64,000 nucleotides of DNA, from positions 3,488,501-3,552,500 of the forward strand of contig NZ_FNTD01000004.1 in the NCBI RefSeq assembly GCF_900104815.1, in the 5' to 3' direction. The stretch comes from Streptomyces misionensis. Lineage in GTDB: Bacteria > Actinomycetota > Actinomycetes > Streptomycetales > Streptomycetaceae. Made by a program: the position numbers and the translations under genes. This document shows, one piece after another, positions 9,109 to 17,166 of the stretch; position 1 is the first letter of the stretch; each line of letters opens with the position of its first letter. The notes beneath the pieces are model-generated. The model ran no database searches and was not told the DNA's origin. It saw only the letters and a program-made list of their open reading frames with translations.

Positions 9109-9912
9109 CTATCCGAACTGCACCGACCGCTTGGCCAGGCCCATCCAGAAGCCGTCGATCACCGACCTGTGGGCGTCCAGCCCGCCGCCGGCGTCCGCCG
9201 CGCCCATGGTGACGAAGAGCGGGGCGAAGTGTTCGGTGCGGGGGTGCGCGTAGCGGCCGGCCGGGGCCTTGACGGAGAAGTCGAGGAGGGCGTCCCAGTC
9301 GCGGTCCGCGAGGGCGCGCCGGCCCCAGTCGTCGAACTCGGCGGACCAGGCGGGAACGCCCGGGCCGGTGTGGCGCAGGGCGGCGAGGTTGTGGGTGAAG
9401 AAGCCGGAGCCGACGATCAGCACGCCCTCGTCGCGCAGCGGGGCGAGCCTGCGGCCGGTCTCCATCAGCCGCACCGGGTCGAGGGTGGGCATGGACACCT
9501 GGAGCACGGGGATGTCGGCGTCCGGGTACATCTCGACCAGGGGGACGTAGGCGCCGTGGTCCAGGCCCCGGTCCGGGACGTCCTGGACGGGGGTGCCGGG
9601 GGCGCGCAGCAGCTTGCGCACGGACTCGGCGAGCGCGGGTGCGCCGGGGGCGGCGTACCGGACCTGGTAGTAGTGCTCGGGGAAGCCCCAGAAGTCGTAC
9701 ACGAGCGGGACGGTCTCGACGGCGCCGAGGGCGAGCGGCGCCTCCTCCCAGTGGGCGGAGACGACGAGGATCGCCTTCGGGCGGGGCAGCGCCGCGGCCC
9801 AGTCGGCGAGCTGGCCGGGCCACACCGGGTCGTCGGCGAGCGGCGGCGCGCCGTGGCTGAGGTACAGGGCGGGCATGCGCTCCCGGCCTGCGGCGGGGGT
9901 GGCGACGGACAT
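9109..9912 (-). CDS. DODA-type extradiol ring-opening dioxygenase (LigB/YgiD family)
   Basis: The 267-aa protein has the class III extradiol dioxygenase signature: ALYLSHGAPPL near the N-terminus (metal His), SAHWEEAP around residue 60, and DHGAYVPLVEMYPDADIPVLQVS. Family members use Fe(II) or Zn to open catecholic rings (4,5-DOPA or protocatechuate). The ATG at 9912 follows GGGAG; an upstream in-frame start at 9987 would run into the divergent promoter. It is divergent from a MarR gene, the usual arrangement for a repressor that controls its neighbour. Confidence 0.88.
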   Translation of the reverse strand: MSVATPAAGRERMPALYLSHGAPPLADDPVWPGQLADWAAALPRPKAILVVSAHWEEAPLALGAVETVPLVYDFWGFPEHYYQVRYAAPGAPALAESVRKLLRAPGTPVQDVPDRGLDHGAYVPLVEMYPDADIPVLQVSMPTLDPVRLMETGRRLAPLRDEGVLIVGSGFFTHNLAALRHTGPGVPAWSAEFDDWGRRALADRDWDALLDFSVKAPAGRYAHPRTEHFAPLFVTMGAADAGGGLDAHRSVIDGFWMGLAKRSVQFG

Positions 9913-9978
9913 GACGGCGGCTCCCGGTCGTTCCGGCGGACCATCGCTGCGATGGGCCGGACACTTCCTGAATACTTT

Positions 9979-9990
9979 AACTCTCAAGTT
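9979..9990. promoter_or_regulatory. Short inverted repeat between the dioxygenase and MarR genes
   Basis: AACT-N4-AGTT within an AT-rich spacer, with a nearby TTCAAGTTTCAA stretch (10016-10027). Either could be a MarR operator. Weak evidence. Confidence 0.25.
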
Positions 9991-10041
9991 CTAGTTACCA
10001 CCGTACGCCCCACTGATTCAAGTTTCAAAAAAGACCCTTCG

Positions 10042-10047
10042 TAAAGT
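10042..10047 (+). promoter_or_regulatory. -10 hexamer of the probable leaderless MarR promoter
   Basis: TAAAGT is 6 nt before the ATG at 10054, and there is no Shine-Dalgarno. Confidence 0.45.
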
Positions 10048-10053
10048 GGGTGC

Positions 10054-10566
10054 ATGAATACGGCACCGGACTCCGCCGACACGGCACACCGCTGGCTCAC
10101 CGCCGAGGAACAGCGCGTCTGGCGCGCGTATCTGCACGCCACCACCCTGCTGGAGGACCACCTCGACCGGCAGTTGCAGCGTGACGCGGGCATGCCGCAC
10201 GTCTACTACGGCCTCCTCGTCACCCTCGCCGAGGCGCCGCGGCGCCGGCTGCGGATGACGGAGCTGGCGATGAAGGCGAAGATCACCCGCTCCCGGCTGT
10301 CGCACGCCGTCGCCCGGCTGGAGAAGAGCGGCTGGGTACGGCGGGAGAACTGCCCCTCCGACAAGCGCGGCCAGCTGGCGGTGCTCACCGAGGAGGGCGC
10401 CGCGGTGCTCGGCCGTACCGCGCCGGGCCATGTCACCGCCGTGCGCCAGGCCCTGTTCGACCGGCTCAGCCCGGAACAGCAGAAGGCCCTCGGCGAGATC
10501 ATGGAGATCGTCGCCGAGGGCCTGCAGCCGGACGAGGCGGGCGCGGACCTGCCCTGGCTGCGCTAG
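10054..10566 (+). CDS. MarR family transcriptional regulator
   Basis: The 170-aa product has MarR architecture: an N-terminal dimerisation helix (WRAYLHATTLLEDHLDRQL), a winged helix (MTELAMKAKITRSRLSHAVARLEKSGWVRRENCPSDKRGQLAVLTEEG, about residues 68-115) and a C-terminal helix (LSPEQQKALGEIMEIV). The wing carries the conserved D.RG.. pattern. Members sense phenolics, peroxides or drugs. It is divergent from the ring-opening dioxygenase, so an aromatic ligand is a reasonable guess. The start is probably leaderless. Confidence 0.88.
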   Translation: MNTAPDSADTAHRWLTAEEQRVWRAYLHATTLLEDHLDRQLQRDAGMPHVYYGLLVTLAEAPRRRLRMTELAMKAKITRSRLSHAVARLEKSGWVRRENCPSDKRGQLAVLTEEGAAVLGRTAPGHVTAVRQALFDRLSPEQQKALGEIMEIVAEGLQPDEAGADLPWLR

Positions 10567-10597
10567 CTCTGCGAGGAGCGCTGGCTCACCGCCGTGT

Positions 10598-12133
10598 TCA
10601 GTGGGCCACCACCGGCACCGGCACCTCGTCCTCGGCGCCCGTGCCGGAGGCCACCGTGGTGGAGCCCGGACGGCCGGCGTTGACGAAGGTGAAGGCGATC
10701 AGCGCGGCGATCCCGAGGATGCCGACGGCGAAGGCGATCGCCGAGGTGTAGCCGTGCACCATGCTCTGCAGCCCGACCAGCTGCTGCTGCGGCTTGGTGA
10801 CGGCGCCGCCGATGTGGTCCTTGAAGTACGACGTCTTCGCGGACGCGGCGATCGTGTTCAGCAGGGCGGTGCCGATCGCGCCGCCCACCTGCTGCGAGGT
10901 GTTGACCATCGCGGAGGCGACACCGGCGTCCCGGGGCTCGACGCCCTGGGTGGCCAGGGACATGGCCGGCATGAAGGCCGTGCCCATGCCGAGGCCGAGC
11001 AGCACCATCGCGGGCAGCAGCAGGGTGACGTACGAGGAGCCGATCTCCAGCTGGGTCAGCAGCAGCATGCCGAGGCCGGCCACCAGGAAGCCGGGGCCCA
11101 TCAGCAGCCGGGCCCGGACCCGGGTCATCAGCCGGGTGCCGATCTGGGTGGAGCCGGTGATCATGCCGGCCACCATCGGCAGGAACGCGAAGCCCGTCTT
11201 GACCGGCGTGTAGCCCTTCACGATCTGCAGGTAGTAGGTCAGGAAGAGGAACAGGCCGAACATGCCGATGATGGCGAGGCCGAGGGAGAGGTAGATGCCG
11301 CCGCGGTTGCGGTCGCGGACCACGCGCAGCGGCAGCAGCGGGGCCTTGACCCGCGACTCGACCAGCACGAACGCCAGCAGCAGCACCACGGACGCGACGA
11401 ACATGGACACGGTCACGGCGTCGCCCCAGCCGTCGGACTCGGCGCGCGTGAAGCCGTAGACCAGCGCGACCAGGCCGAGGGTGGACAGGACCACGCCGGG
11501 GATGTCGAGCGGGGAGCGGTTGCGGCCGCCCTCCGGCTCCCGGATGACGAGGGTGGCGCCGAGCGCGGCGACGATGGCGAACGGCACGTTGACGAAGAAC
11601 GTCCAGCGCCAGTCCAGGTACTCGGTGAGGAAACCGCCGAGGATCAGGCCGACGGCACCGCCGCCGCCCGCGATGGCGCCGTAGATGCCGAACGCCTTGG
11701 CACGCTCCCGGGCGTCCGTGAACATCACGGCCAGCAGGGACAGCGCGGCCGGGGCCAGCAGCGCGCCGAAGACGCCCTGGAGGGCACGGGCGCCGAACAT
11801 CATCGGGCCGGAGGTGGCCAGACCGCCGAGCGCGGAGGCGAGGGCGAAACCGACCAGACCGGTGAGGAAGGCTCGCCGGCGGCCCCACTTGTCGGCGATC
11901 CGGCCGCCGAAGAGCAGCAGACCGCCGAAGGCGAGCGCGTAGGCCGTGACGACCCACTGCCGGTTGCCGTCGGATATGCCGAGGTCCTTCTGGGCCGACG
12001 GCAGGGCGATGTTCACGATGGTGGAGTCGAGGACGACCATCAGCTGGGCGAGCGCGATGAAGACGAGCGCCTTCCAGCGGTTGGCGTCACCGCTGCGCGC
12101 GATGAGGCCGGGAGCCTTGACGGCTTCGGACAT
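10598..12133 (-). CDS. MFS multidrug exporter, DHA2/EmrB-QacA family (14 TM)
   Basis: The 511-aa product shows DHA2 motifs: LDSTIVNIALPSAQKDL in TM1 (motif D1), WVVTAYALAFGGLLLFGGRIADKWGRR (motif A) and GGFLTEYLDWRWTFFVNVPF (motif C). About 14 hydrophobic segments are visible, with a long Lys/Gln-containing loop before the last two. It should be a proton-driven drug efflux pump. I chose the ATG at 12133; a GTG at 12145 adds four residues and neither has a strong ribosome-binding site. The upstream TetR gene is co-oriented, 122 bp away, and is its likely repressor. The S. coelicolor counterpart is probably SCO3206. Confidence 0.9.
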   Translation of the reverse strand: MSEAVKAPGLIARSGDANRWKALVFIALAQLMVVLDSTIVNIALPSAQKDLGISDGNRQWVVTAYALAFGGLLLFGGRIADKWGRRRAFLTGLVGFALASALGGLATSGPMMFGARALQGVFGALLAPAALSLLAVMFTDARERAKAFGIYGAIAGGGGAVGLILGGFLTEYLDWRWTFFVNVPFAIVAALGATLVIREPEGGRNRSPLDIPGVVLSTLGLVALVYGFTRAESDGWGDAVTVSMFVASVVLLLAFVLVESRVKAPLLPLRVVRDRNRGGIYLSLGLAIIGMFGLFLFLTYYLQIVKGYTPVKTGFAFLPMVAGMITGSTQIGTRLMTRVRARLLMGPGFLVAGLGMLLLTQLEIGSSYVTLLLPAMVLLGLGMGTAFMPAMSLATQGVEPRDAGVASAMVNTSQQVGGAIGTALLNTIAASAKTSYFKDHIGGAVTKPQQQLVGLQSMVHGYTSAIAFAVGILGIAALIAFTFVNAGRPGSTTVASGTGAEDEVPVPVVAH

Positions 12134-12255
12134 GGGGGTACCCACTTCGGGACTTCGAGACGACGGACTTCAGGACGTCGTGACGGAAAAATGACGAGAA
12201 ATCGACAGAGAACGGAAGGTGTCGGGACAGTGAACGAACGTCGGATCGCGCGGAG

Positions 12256-12915
12256 CTACGCGGTCGGGCAGGACTGACGCAGCTCCTCGACGGTGACGGC
12301 ATGGCCCGGCAGGGCCGAGCGAGCGGGGGCCCGCAGGCCGTCGAGGAAGATCTGGAGGTGCCGGTGGACGAACCGGTCGCCGCGCAGGCAGTCCGTGCCG
12401 GCCGGGGGCCGGCTCAGCTGGGCGACGGCGACCAGCAGATCGAAGGCGCCCACGTCGGACCGGAGTTGGCCGGCCGCCACCGCTCGGCCCATGACCTCCT
12501 CCACGAGGCTTTCGACACGCTCGCGGGAGGCCTCCAGGTCGGGGTGGTGACGGTCGAAGGTGCTGGAGACCATCGGACACAGGGCACTGATCCGCTCGTC
12601 GGCGGCGGTGTGCACGAAGTGCTCCAGCGCGGTGAAGGCGTCCCCGGTCTCCGCCAGGGCGCACTCGGCCGCCTCGGCCGTGCGGTCCATCACGGAGCAG
12701 ACGACCTCGCGGACGAGGGCGTCGCGGTCGGGGAAGTTGCGGTACAGCGTGGCGTTGCCGACGCCGGCCCGGCGGGCGATCTCGTCCAGCGGCACATCGG
12801 GGCCGTGCTCGACGAACATCTCCCGGGCGGCGGTGACGATCCGCTCGCGGTTGCGCAGGGCGTCGGCGCGGGGCCGGGTCACCTTGCGCGGCGCGGAACG
12901 GGTCGCGGTCGTCAC
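12256..12915 (-). CDS. TetR family regulator of the adjacent MFS exporter
   Basis: The 219-aa product has a TetR HTH at residues about 25-65 (FVEHGPDVPLDEIARRAGVGNATLYRNFPDRDAL) and a C-terminal domain of the TetR_C_33/SbtR-like type (FVHTAADERISALCPMVSSTF). The GTG at 12915 has an ideal GAGGAG five bases upstream; the ORF could be extended to 13056 but that part lacks coding character. It lies upstream of, and is transcribed with or just ahead of, the DHA2 exporter, so efflux control is likely. Inverted repeats upstream could be its operator. Confidence 0.88.
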   Translation of the reverse strand: MTTATRSAPRKVTRPRADALRNRERIVTAAREMFVEHGPDVPLDEIARRAGVGNATLYRNFPDRDALVREVVCSVMDRTAEAAECALAETGDAFTALEHFVHTAADERISALCPMVSSTFDRHHPDLEASRERVESLVEEVMGRAVAAGQLRSDVGAFDLLVAVAQLSRPPAGTDCLRGDRFVHRHLQIFLDGLRAPARSALPGHAVTVEELRQSCPTA

Positions 12916-12933
12916 GGCGTACTCCTCGGATGT

Positions 12934-12945
12934 CGAAGTTCTTCG
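12934..12945. promoter_or_regulatory. CGAAG-TT-CTTCG palindrome at the TetR leader
   Basis: A 5-bp-arm palindrome 19-30 bp upstream of the TetR start codon, between the ribosome-binding site and the presumed promoter. It could be a repressor half-site or a small hairpin. Confidence 0.3.
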
Positions 12946-12969
12946 GGCCGGCCGATCCGGGGACGCGCT

Positions 12970-13002
12970 CCCCGTTTCGGGCGGACACACTTCCAAACGG
13001 GG
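12970..13002. promoter_or_regulatory. Inverted repeat CCCCGTTT-N17-AAACGGGG upstream of the TetR gene
   Basis: Perfect 8-bp arms (12970-12977, 12995-13002) with a 17-nt spacer, 55-87 bp upstream of the TetR start. A plausible operator for TetR or for another regulator in this divergent region. Confidence 0.35.
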
Positions 13003-13100
13003 AGAGGGTCCCCACTTATTTCCGGCCCCGGAAAGAAAGCGTGTGACCTGGAACACGCTCTTGTGGCCCCGTGATTCACCCCGTCGTGTACCCCGCTTCC

Positions 13101-13138
13101 CACGATCGGTCCCGCCCTTCGCACGATCGGTCTCGCCC
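13101..13138 (+). promoter_or_regulatory. Two 17-bp direct repeats spaced 21 bp, upstream of the metalloprotease
   Basis: CACGATCGGTCCCGCCC (13101-13117) and CACGATCGGTCTCGCCC (13122-13138) differ at one base. Start-to-start distance is 21 bp, two helical turns, so a dimeric activator could bind both on one DNA face. They lie about 90-126 bp before the ATG at 13227. Confidence 0.45.
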
Positions 13139-13226
13139 AGCGCGCGCCCGCCGGGTCACCGACACAGGGTGATCGCAAGGGCGCAGCCGGAGTCCGGGGG
13201 CTGCCGTGGAGCGAAGGGGTCCATGC

Positions 13227-14540
13227 ATGCAGCCGCAGTCGTCCCGCCGCATACCCGACCCGGACCCGGCCGGCATAGGCACGCGCCGCATACGCTCGCG
13301 CCGGACGGCCGCCCTCGCCGCGGTGACCGCGCTGACCCTCGCGATCAGCACCTCGGCCGGGACCGCCCGCCTCACGGCGCCCTCCGCCGCCGGGCCGATC
13401 GGCCTGGCCCGCTCCTCCGCCTTCTCGCCCTGCATGATCCACGGCGGCCCGGACGTGCAGATGTCCGAGGGCGTGCCCACCCGGCACGGCTACGCCCGCT
13501 CCACGGGCACCGTGCACGCCCTGACCCTGATGGTCGACTTCTCCGACGCCCCCGGGCCGGGCAGCGCGATGGACCGCTTCCACGAGTTCTTCCCGCGCAC
13601 CGAGGACTGGTTCCGCACCTCCTCCTACGGCCGCCTGGACTACCGGGCCGAGACGCCGGTCACCGGCTGGCTGCGGATGCCGAAGCCGTTCGCCTCGTAC
13701 GGCATAGAGCGCGGCGCGCCCTTCGAGCCGGGCTACCGGCAGCTGGTGCAGGACATCGTCGCCGCGGCCGATCCCAAGGTCGACTTCCGCTCGTACGACC
13801 TGCTCAACGTGCTGATCACCCCGAACGCCGGCCCGCCCGCGCTGGACACGGTGCTGTCGGTGACCTTCGCGGGGAACGGGGACGCTCCGGTGGCCGACGG
13901 GGTGCCGGTCTCCAACGCCTCCTTCATCTACTCCCGCCAGGACGACGGCTCCGGCTCCTTCCCGCGCACCGGCTTCCGGGTGCTGCCGCACGAGAACGGC
14001 CACACCTTCGGCCTGCCCGACCTGTACACCCAGGACGGCGGGGGCTCGGTGGGGCACTGGAGCATCATGAGCGAGGACTGGGGCGCCAACAACGACATGC
14101 TCGGCTGGGACAAGTGGAAGCTGGGCTGGCTGGACGGCACCCAGGTGGGCTGCGCCGCCCGGCCGGGCAGCGTCGAGTACTCCCTGACCCCGCTCCACCG
14201 GGCGGGCGGCGGCAAGCTGGTGATCATCCCGGTCGACGGCCACACCGCCTACGCCCTGGAGGTGCGCGCCCAGGGCGGCAACGACGAGGTGGTCTGCTGT
14301 CCCGGCGTCCTCGTCTACAAGGTGGACGCCACGGTCGACACCGGCCGCGGCCCGGTCACCGTCTACGACTCGCACCGCGAGACCGGCGGCTGCACCCGCA
14401 GCCCCAACGTCCAGGCCGAACTCTCCGACGCCCCCTTCACCCCCGGCGAGACCTTCAAGGACCCGCGCCACGGGATCGAGGTGCGGGTGACGGGCGTGGA
14501 CGACGACGGCGACTACCGGGTCCGGGTCACCCGCACCTGA
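13227..14540 (+). CDS. Secreted M6-like metalloprotease (immune inhibitor A-type domain)
   Basis: The 437-aa product starts with a twin-Arg-rich, then hydrophobic signal sequence (RRTAALAAVTALTLAISTSAG), so it is exported. The catalytic zinc motif HENGH is near residue 255, followed by TFGLPDLY and a downstream conserved SVGHWSIMSEDWG, as in M6-type domains. The C-terminal part (residues about 300-437) is beta-rich and includes paired Cys. It should be an extracellular protease. The ATG at 13227 follows GAAGGGG; a GTG at 13206 is less likely. A pair of direct repeats upstream suggests dedicated control. Confidence 0.82.
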   Translation: MQPQSSRRIPDPDPAGIGTRRIRSRRTAALAAVTALTLAISTSAGTARLTAPSAAGPIGLARSSAFSPCMIHGGPDVQMSEGVPTRHGYARSTGTVHALTLMVDFSDAPGPGSAMDRFHEFFPRTEDWFRTSSYGRLDYRAETPVTGWLRMPKPFASYGIERGAPFEPGYRQLVQDIVAAADPKVDFRSYDLLNVLITPNAGPPALDTVLSVTFAGNGDAPVADGVPVSNASFIYSRQDDGSGSFPRTGFRVLPHENGHTFGLPDLYTQDGGGSVGHWSIMSEDWGANNDMLGWDKWKLGWLDGTQVGCAARPGSVEYSLTPLHRAGGGKLVIIPVDGHTAYALEVRAQGGNDEVVCCPGVLVYKVDATVDTGRGPVTVYDSHRETGGCTRSPNVQAELSDAPFTPGETFKDPRHGIEVRVTGVDDDGDYRVRVTRT

Positions 14541-14564
14541 CCCCGTCCGCCGCCCGGCGGGAGG

Positions 14565-15185
14565 TCAGACGGCGAGCGTGGCGGCCACGATCTCCTCGAT
14601 CCGCTCCACGATGTCGGCCCGTCCGTCGAGGATCCACGAGATGTGCTGGGCGCCGAAGACCGCGGAGACGAGCACGCGGGCGAGCGCCTGCGGCGGGCGG
14701 CCGTCCCGGGCGTCCTCCAGCAGCCAGCGGGCCAGGATGTCGGTGTACTCGTGATAGGGCACCGGCAGCGCGGAGCCGATCTGCGAGTGCTCGATCTGGA
14801 GCCGGGCGCCCGCCTGGATGACCACGTCGTCCCGGAAGGCGACCGCGGTGCGCATCAGGAACTCCACGACCCGTTCGCGCGGCGGCAGACCGAGGGACTC
14901 GGTCGCCTCGGCCAGCTCCCGCAGCTTGGCGTAGAAGCCCTGCGAGACGGCCGCGGCCAGCTCCTCCTTGCCGGAGTAGTGGAAGTAGACCGCGCCCTTG
15001 GTCATCCCGGCGTACTCGGCGATGTCCAGCACGGTCACATCGGGGAACCCGCCGTCGGCGAAGGCCCGCGCGGCGGCCTGGAGCACCAGCTCCCGGGTGC
15101 GCAGCGCCCGCTCCTGGCGGGGGCGGCCCCGCACGGCGGCAGCCGCGGTCCGCCGGGAACCGGCCACCGTGTCGTCCGTGCCCAT
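14565..15185 (-). CDS. TetR-type gamma-butyrolactone receptor (ScbR/ArpA family), receptor 1
   Basis: The 206-aa product resembles butyrolactone receptors over its length: RQERALRTRELVLQAAARAFADGGF, the HTH (TVLDIAEYAGMTKGAVYFHYSGKEELA, about residues 50-77), and the ligand-domain signature GARLQIEHSQIGSALPVPY with FGAQHISWILDGRADIVERIEEI. Such proteins repress from ARE boxes and leave the DNA when the butyrolactone binds. The ATG at 15183-15185 has GAGG upstream. An ARE-like palindrome lies 41-66 bp before the start, which suggests autoregulation. It is divergent from the acyl-CoA-dehydrogenase-like gene. Confidence 0.88.
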   Translation of the reverse strand: MGTDDTVAGSRRTAAAAVRGRPRQERALRTRELVLQAAARAFADGGFPDVTVLDIAEYAGMTKGAVYFHYSGKEELAAAVSQGFYAKLRELAEATESLGLPPRERVVEFLMRTAVAFRDDVVIQAGARLQIEHSQIGSALPVPYHEYTDILARWLLEDARDGRPPQALARVLVSAVFGAQHISWILDGRADIVERIEEIVAATLAV

Positions 15186-15225
15186 CGCTGCCTCGCTTCC
15201 TGTGCGGGCGCAACCCGCGAGAGAT

Positions 15226-15251
15226 AAGAAGACCTTCTTGACGGTATTTTA
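15226..15251. promoter_or_regulatory. ARE box 1 (butyrolactone-receptor operator)
   Basis: AAGAAGACC-N8-GGTATTTTA, with spacer TTCTTGAC. The half-site GGTAT and the 8-nt spacer match the other boxes at 15293, 36980, 39126 and 41311. It lies between receptor 1 and the divergent acyl-CoA-dehydrogenase-like gene. Confidence 0.65.
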
Positions 15252-15292
15252 TCCGTGGACCGGCGCCGAAACCATGACCGAAAACGCATCTC

Positions 15293-15320
15293 AAAAAATT
15301 CATGTGCGTAGGTATATTTC
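15293..15320. promoter_or_regulatory. ARE box 2 (half-strong) ahead of the acyl-CoA-dehydrogenase-like gene
   Basis: AAAAATTCA-N8-GGTATATTT. The right half is as strong as in other boxes; the left half is degenerate. It lies 60-87 bp upstream of the GTG at 15380. Confidence 0.45.
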
Positions 15321-15379
15321 GGCGGGCGGTGCCCGTCCGCGCCGCTCCACGTCTCTCCCACGGTCCAAGGAGTCGGTAC

Positions 15380-16510
15380 GTGCACGCTCTCGCCCTGGCT
15401 GACCGAACCCCGACCACGACCCGGCAGCACGCCACGCTCCGCCCCGCCGAGGTCGCCCACGCCGCCGCGGTGTCCGCCCGGTACGCCCGACAGGCCGACG
15501 AACAAGGCGGGTTGAGCGACGCGACGCTCGCCGCGCTGGACGTGGCCGGCTTCGCCCGGCACTTCTCCCCCGGCCGCCCGGACGGCGCCCACGGCACCTT
15601 CACCGAACTGTTCGACGCGGCCGTCGCCGTCGCCGAGGGCTGCCCCTCCGCTGCCTGGTGCGGCACCCTGTGGGCGGTCCACGCCCGCTACGCGGCCCGC
15701 CTGCCCGAAGAGGGCCGGGCCGAGATCTGGGCCCGCTCCCCCGGCACCAGGATCGCGGCGGCGATCCTGCCCCCGGCGGGCCGCGCCGAGCGCGCTCCGG
15801 GCGGCTGGCGGCTGACCGGCCGCTGGTCGATGGCGAGCGGCGCCGAGTGGTCCGACTGGCTGCTGCTGGCCGCCCCGGCCGGTGAACAGCCCGGCGCCGT
15901 ACGGGCCTTCGCCGTGCCCCGTACGGCCGTCACCGTGCACGACACCTGGGACGGCACCGGGCTCAGGGCCACCGGCAGCCACGCCGTCAGCGTGCGGGAG
16001 GTCCTGGTACCCGAGCACCGCACGGCGCCGTTCGCCGCGCTGCTCGCCGGCTCGCCGGATCCGGGCCCCCGCTGCCACACCGTCCCGGCCCACCTGCCGG
16101 GCCCGCTGCTGTTCGCGGCGCCGGCCCTCGGCGCCGCCCGGCACGCCCTCGCCGCCTTCACCGAGCGGATGCCCGCGGCCTCCCCGGCCGACGGCGGAGC
16201 GGCCGACGCGCTCGCCCGCTCCGCCACGGAGATCGACTCCGTCGCGTTGCTGTGGCGCCGGGCCATCGGCCGGGCGGACGCGGGTCCCACCGACGCGGCG
16301 GCCGTCGCCCGCAACCGCCGGGACGCCGCCTACGGGGTGGAGACGCTGGTCACCGCCGTCGACCGGCTGCTGCGGGCCGGGGGCGGCGCGACCCGGGGCG
16401 GCACCGACCCCCTCCAGCGCTGCTGGCGGGACGTGCACACGGTCGCCGCGCACGGCGCCCTGCGCACTGGTGCCGCCGCGCAGGCCTATGCGGCGGTGAC
16501 GGTGGGATGA
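15380..16510 (+). CDS. Acyl-CoA dehydrogenase-fold flavoprotein (HsaA-like)
   Basis: The 376-aa protein has the acyl-CoA dehydrogenase/class D flavin monooxygenase fold: GFARHFSPG and AVAVAEGCPSAAWCG in the N-terminal domain, GWRLTGRWSMASGAEWSDWLLL in the beta domain, and a helical C-terminus. Members oxidise acyl-CoAs or hydroxylate aromatic rings with reduced flavin; the substrate is unknown. The GTG at 15380 follows AAGGAG at good distance; the ORF start at 15302 overlaps ARE box 2 and is rejected. The next gene (HAD phosphatase) starts in its stop codon (ATGA), so the two are coupled. ARE control suggests a part in signal or metabolite biosynthesis. Confidence 0.75.
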   Translation: MHALALADRTPTTTRQHATLRPAEVAHAAAVSARYARQADEQGGLSDATLAALDVAGFARHFSPGRPDGAHGTFTELFDAAVAVAEGCPSAAWCGTLWAVHARYAARLPEEGRAEIWARSPGTRIAAAILPPAGRAERAPGGWRLTGRWSMASGAEWSDWLLLAAPAGEQPGAVRAFAVPRTAVTVHDTWDGTGLRATGSHAVSVREVLVPEHRTAPFAALLAGSPDPGPRCHTVPAHLPGPLLFAAPALGAARHALAAFTERMPAASPADGGAADALARSATEIDSVALLWRRAIGRADAGPTDAAAVARNRRDAAYGVETLVTAVDRLLRAGGGATRGGTDPLQRCWRDVHTVAAHGALRTGAAAQAYAAVTVG

Positions 16511-17166
16511 GCGACGCGCGACCGGCCTATCTGGTCTTCAGCGACGTGGACGAGACGCTCATCAACGCCAAGAGCATGCTCGACTTCCTGGACGACTACT
16601 TCCCGGACCGCTACGGCCGCCGGGGCGCCCTGAAGGCCGCGCGGGTCCGTGCCGACCTGGCCCGCCTCCTGGCCCGGGGCGCCTCCCGGGCCGAGGCCAA
16701 CCACCGCTTCTACCGGGCCTGGCGGGGCGAACCGGCCGCGGCGGTGCACGCCCGGGCGGCGCGGTGGTTCGCCGCCCGGGCGGCCGGCCCCGGCTTCTAC
16801 GTCGAGCCGACGCTGGCCGCCCTGCGCGACCACGTGCGGCGCGGCGCGGACGTGGTGCTGGTCTCCGGCTCCTTCCCGGCCGTGCTCGCCCCGCTGGCCG
16901 AGCGGGTGGGCGCCCGCCGGGTGCTGTGCAGTACGCCCCGGGTGCACCGGGGCGTCTACACCGGCGCGCTCCTCGGCGGGCCCATGATCGGCGAGGCCAA
17001 GCGCGGGGCCGTCCGCGCGCTGCTGGCCGAGTACCCGGAGGTCCGCCCGGCCCACTGCTACGCCTACGGCGACCACGTCTCGGACCTGCCGATGCTGACG
17101 GAGGTGGGCCACCCGGTGCAGGTGGGCGACGACCCGGCGCTGCGCGCCCGCCTGACCGCCGCCTAG
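16507..17166 (+). CDS. HAD-IB family phosphatase (SerB-like)
   Basis: The 219-aa product carries the HAD motifs in order: I DVDETL (residues about 13-18), II VSGSF, III K in GEAKRG, IV YGDHVSDLPML. The cap region is helical. HAD-IB enzymes dephosphorylate phosphoserine or other small phosphoesters. It is translationally coupled (ATGA overlap) to the acyl-CoA-dehydrogenase-like gene. Because the pair is under a butyrolactone-type operator, and the A-factor pathway includes a dephosphorylation step, a role in signal synthesis is possible but unproven. Its end overlaps the convergent mak gene by 4 bp. Confidence 0.85.
   Translation: MSDARPAYLVFSDVDETLINAKSMLDFLDDYFPDRYGRRGALKAARVRADLARLLARGASRAEANHRFYRAWRGEPAAAVHARAARWFAARAAGPGFYVEPTLAALRDHVRRGADVVLVSGSFPAVLAPLAERVGARRVLCSTPRVHRGVYTGALLGGPMIGEAKRGAVRALLAEYPEVRPAHCYAYGDHVSDLPMLTEVGHPVQVGDDPALRARLTAA

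Noticed and set aside
15302..15379. Earlier start for the acyl-CoA-dehydrogenase-like gene
   Set aside because: The ATG at 15302 lies in ARE box 2 and has no ribosome-binding site; the GTG at 15380 has AAGGAG.
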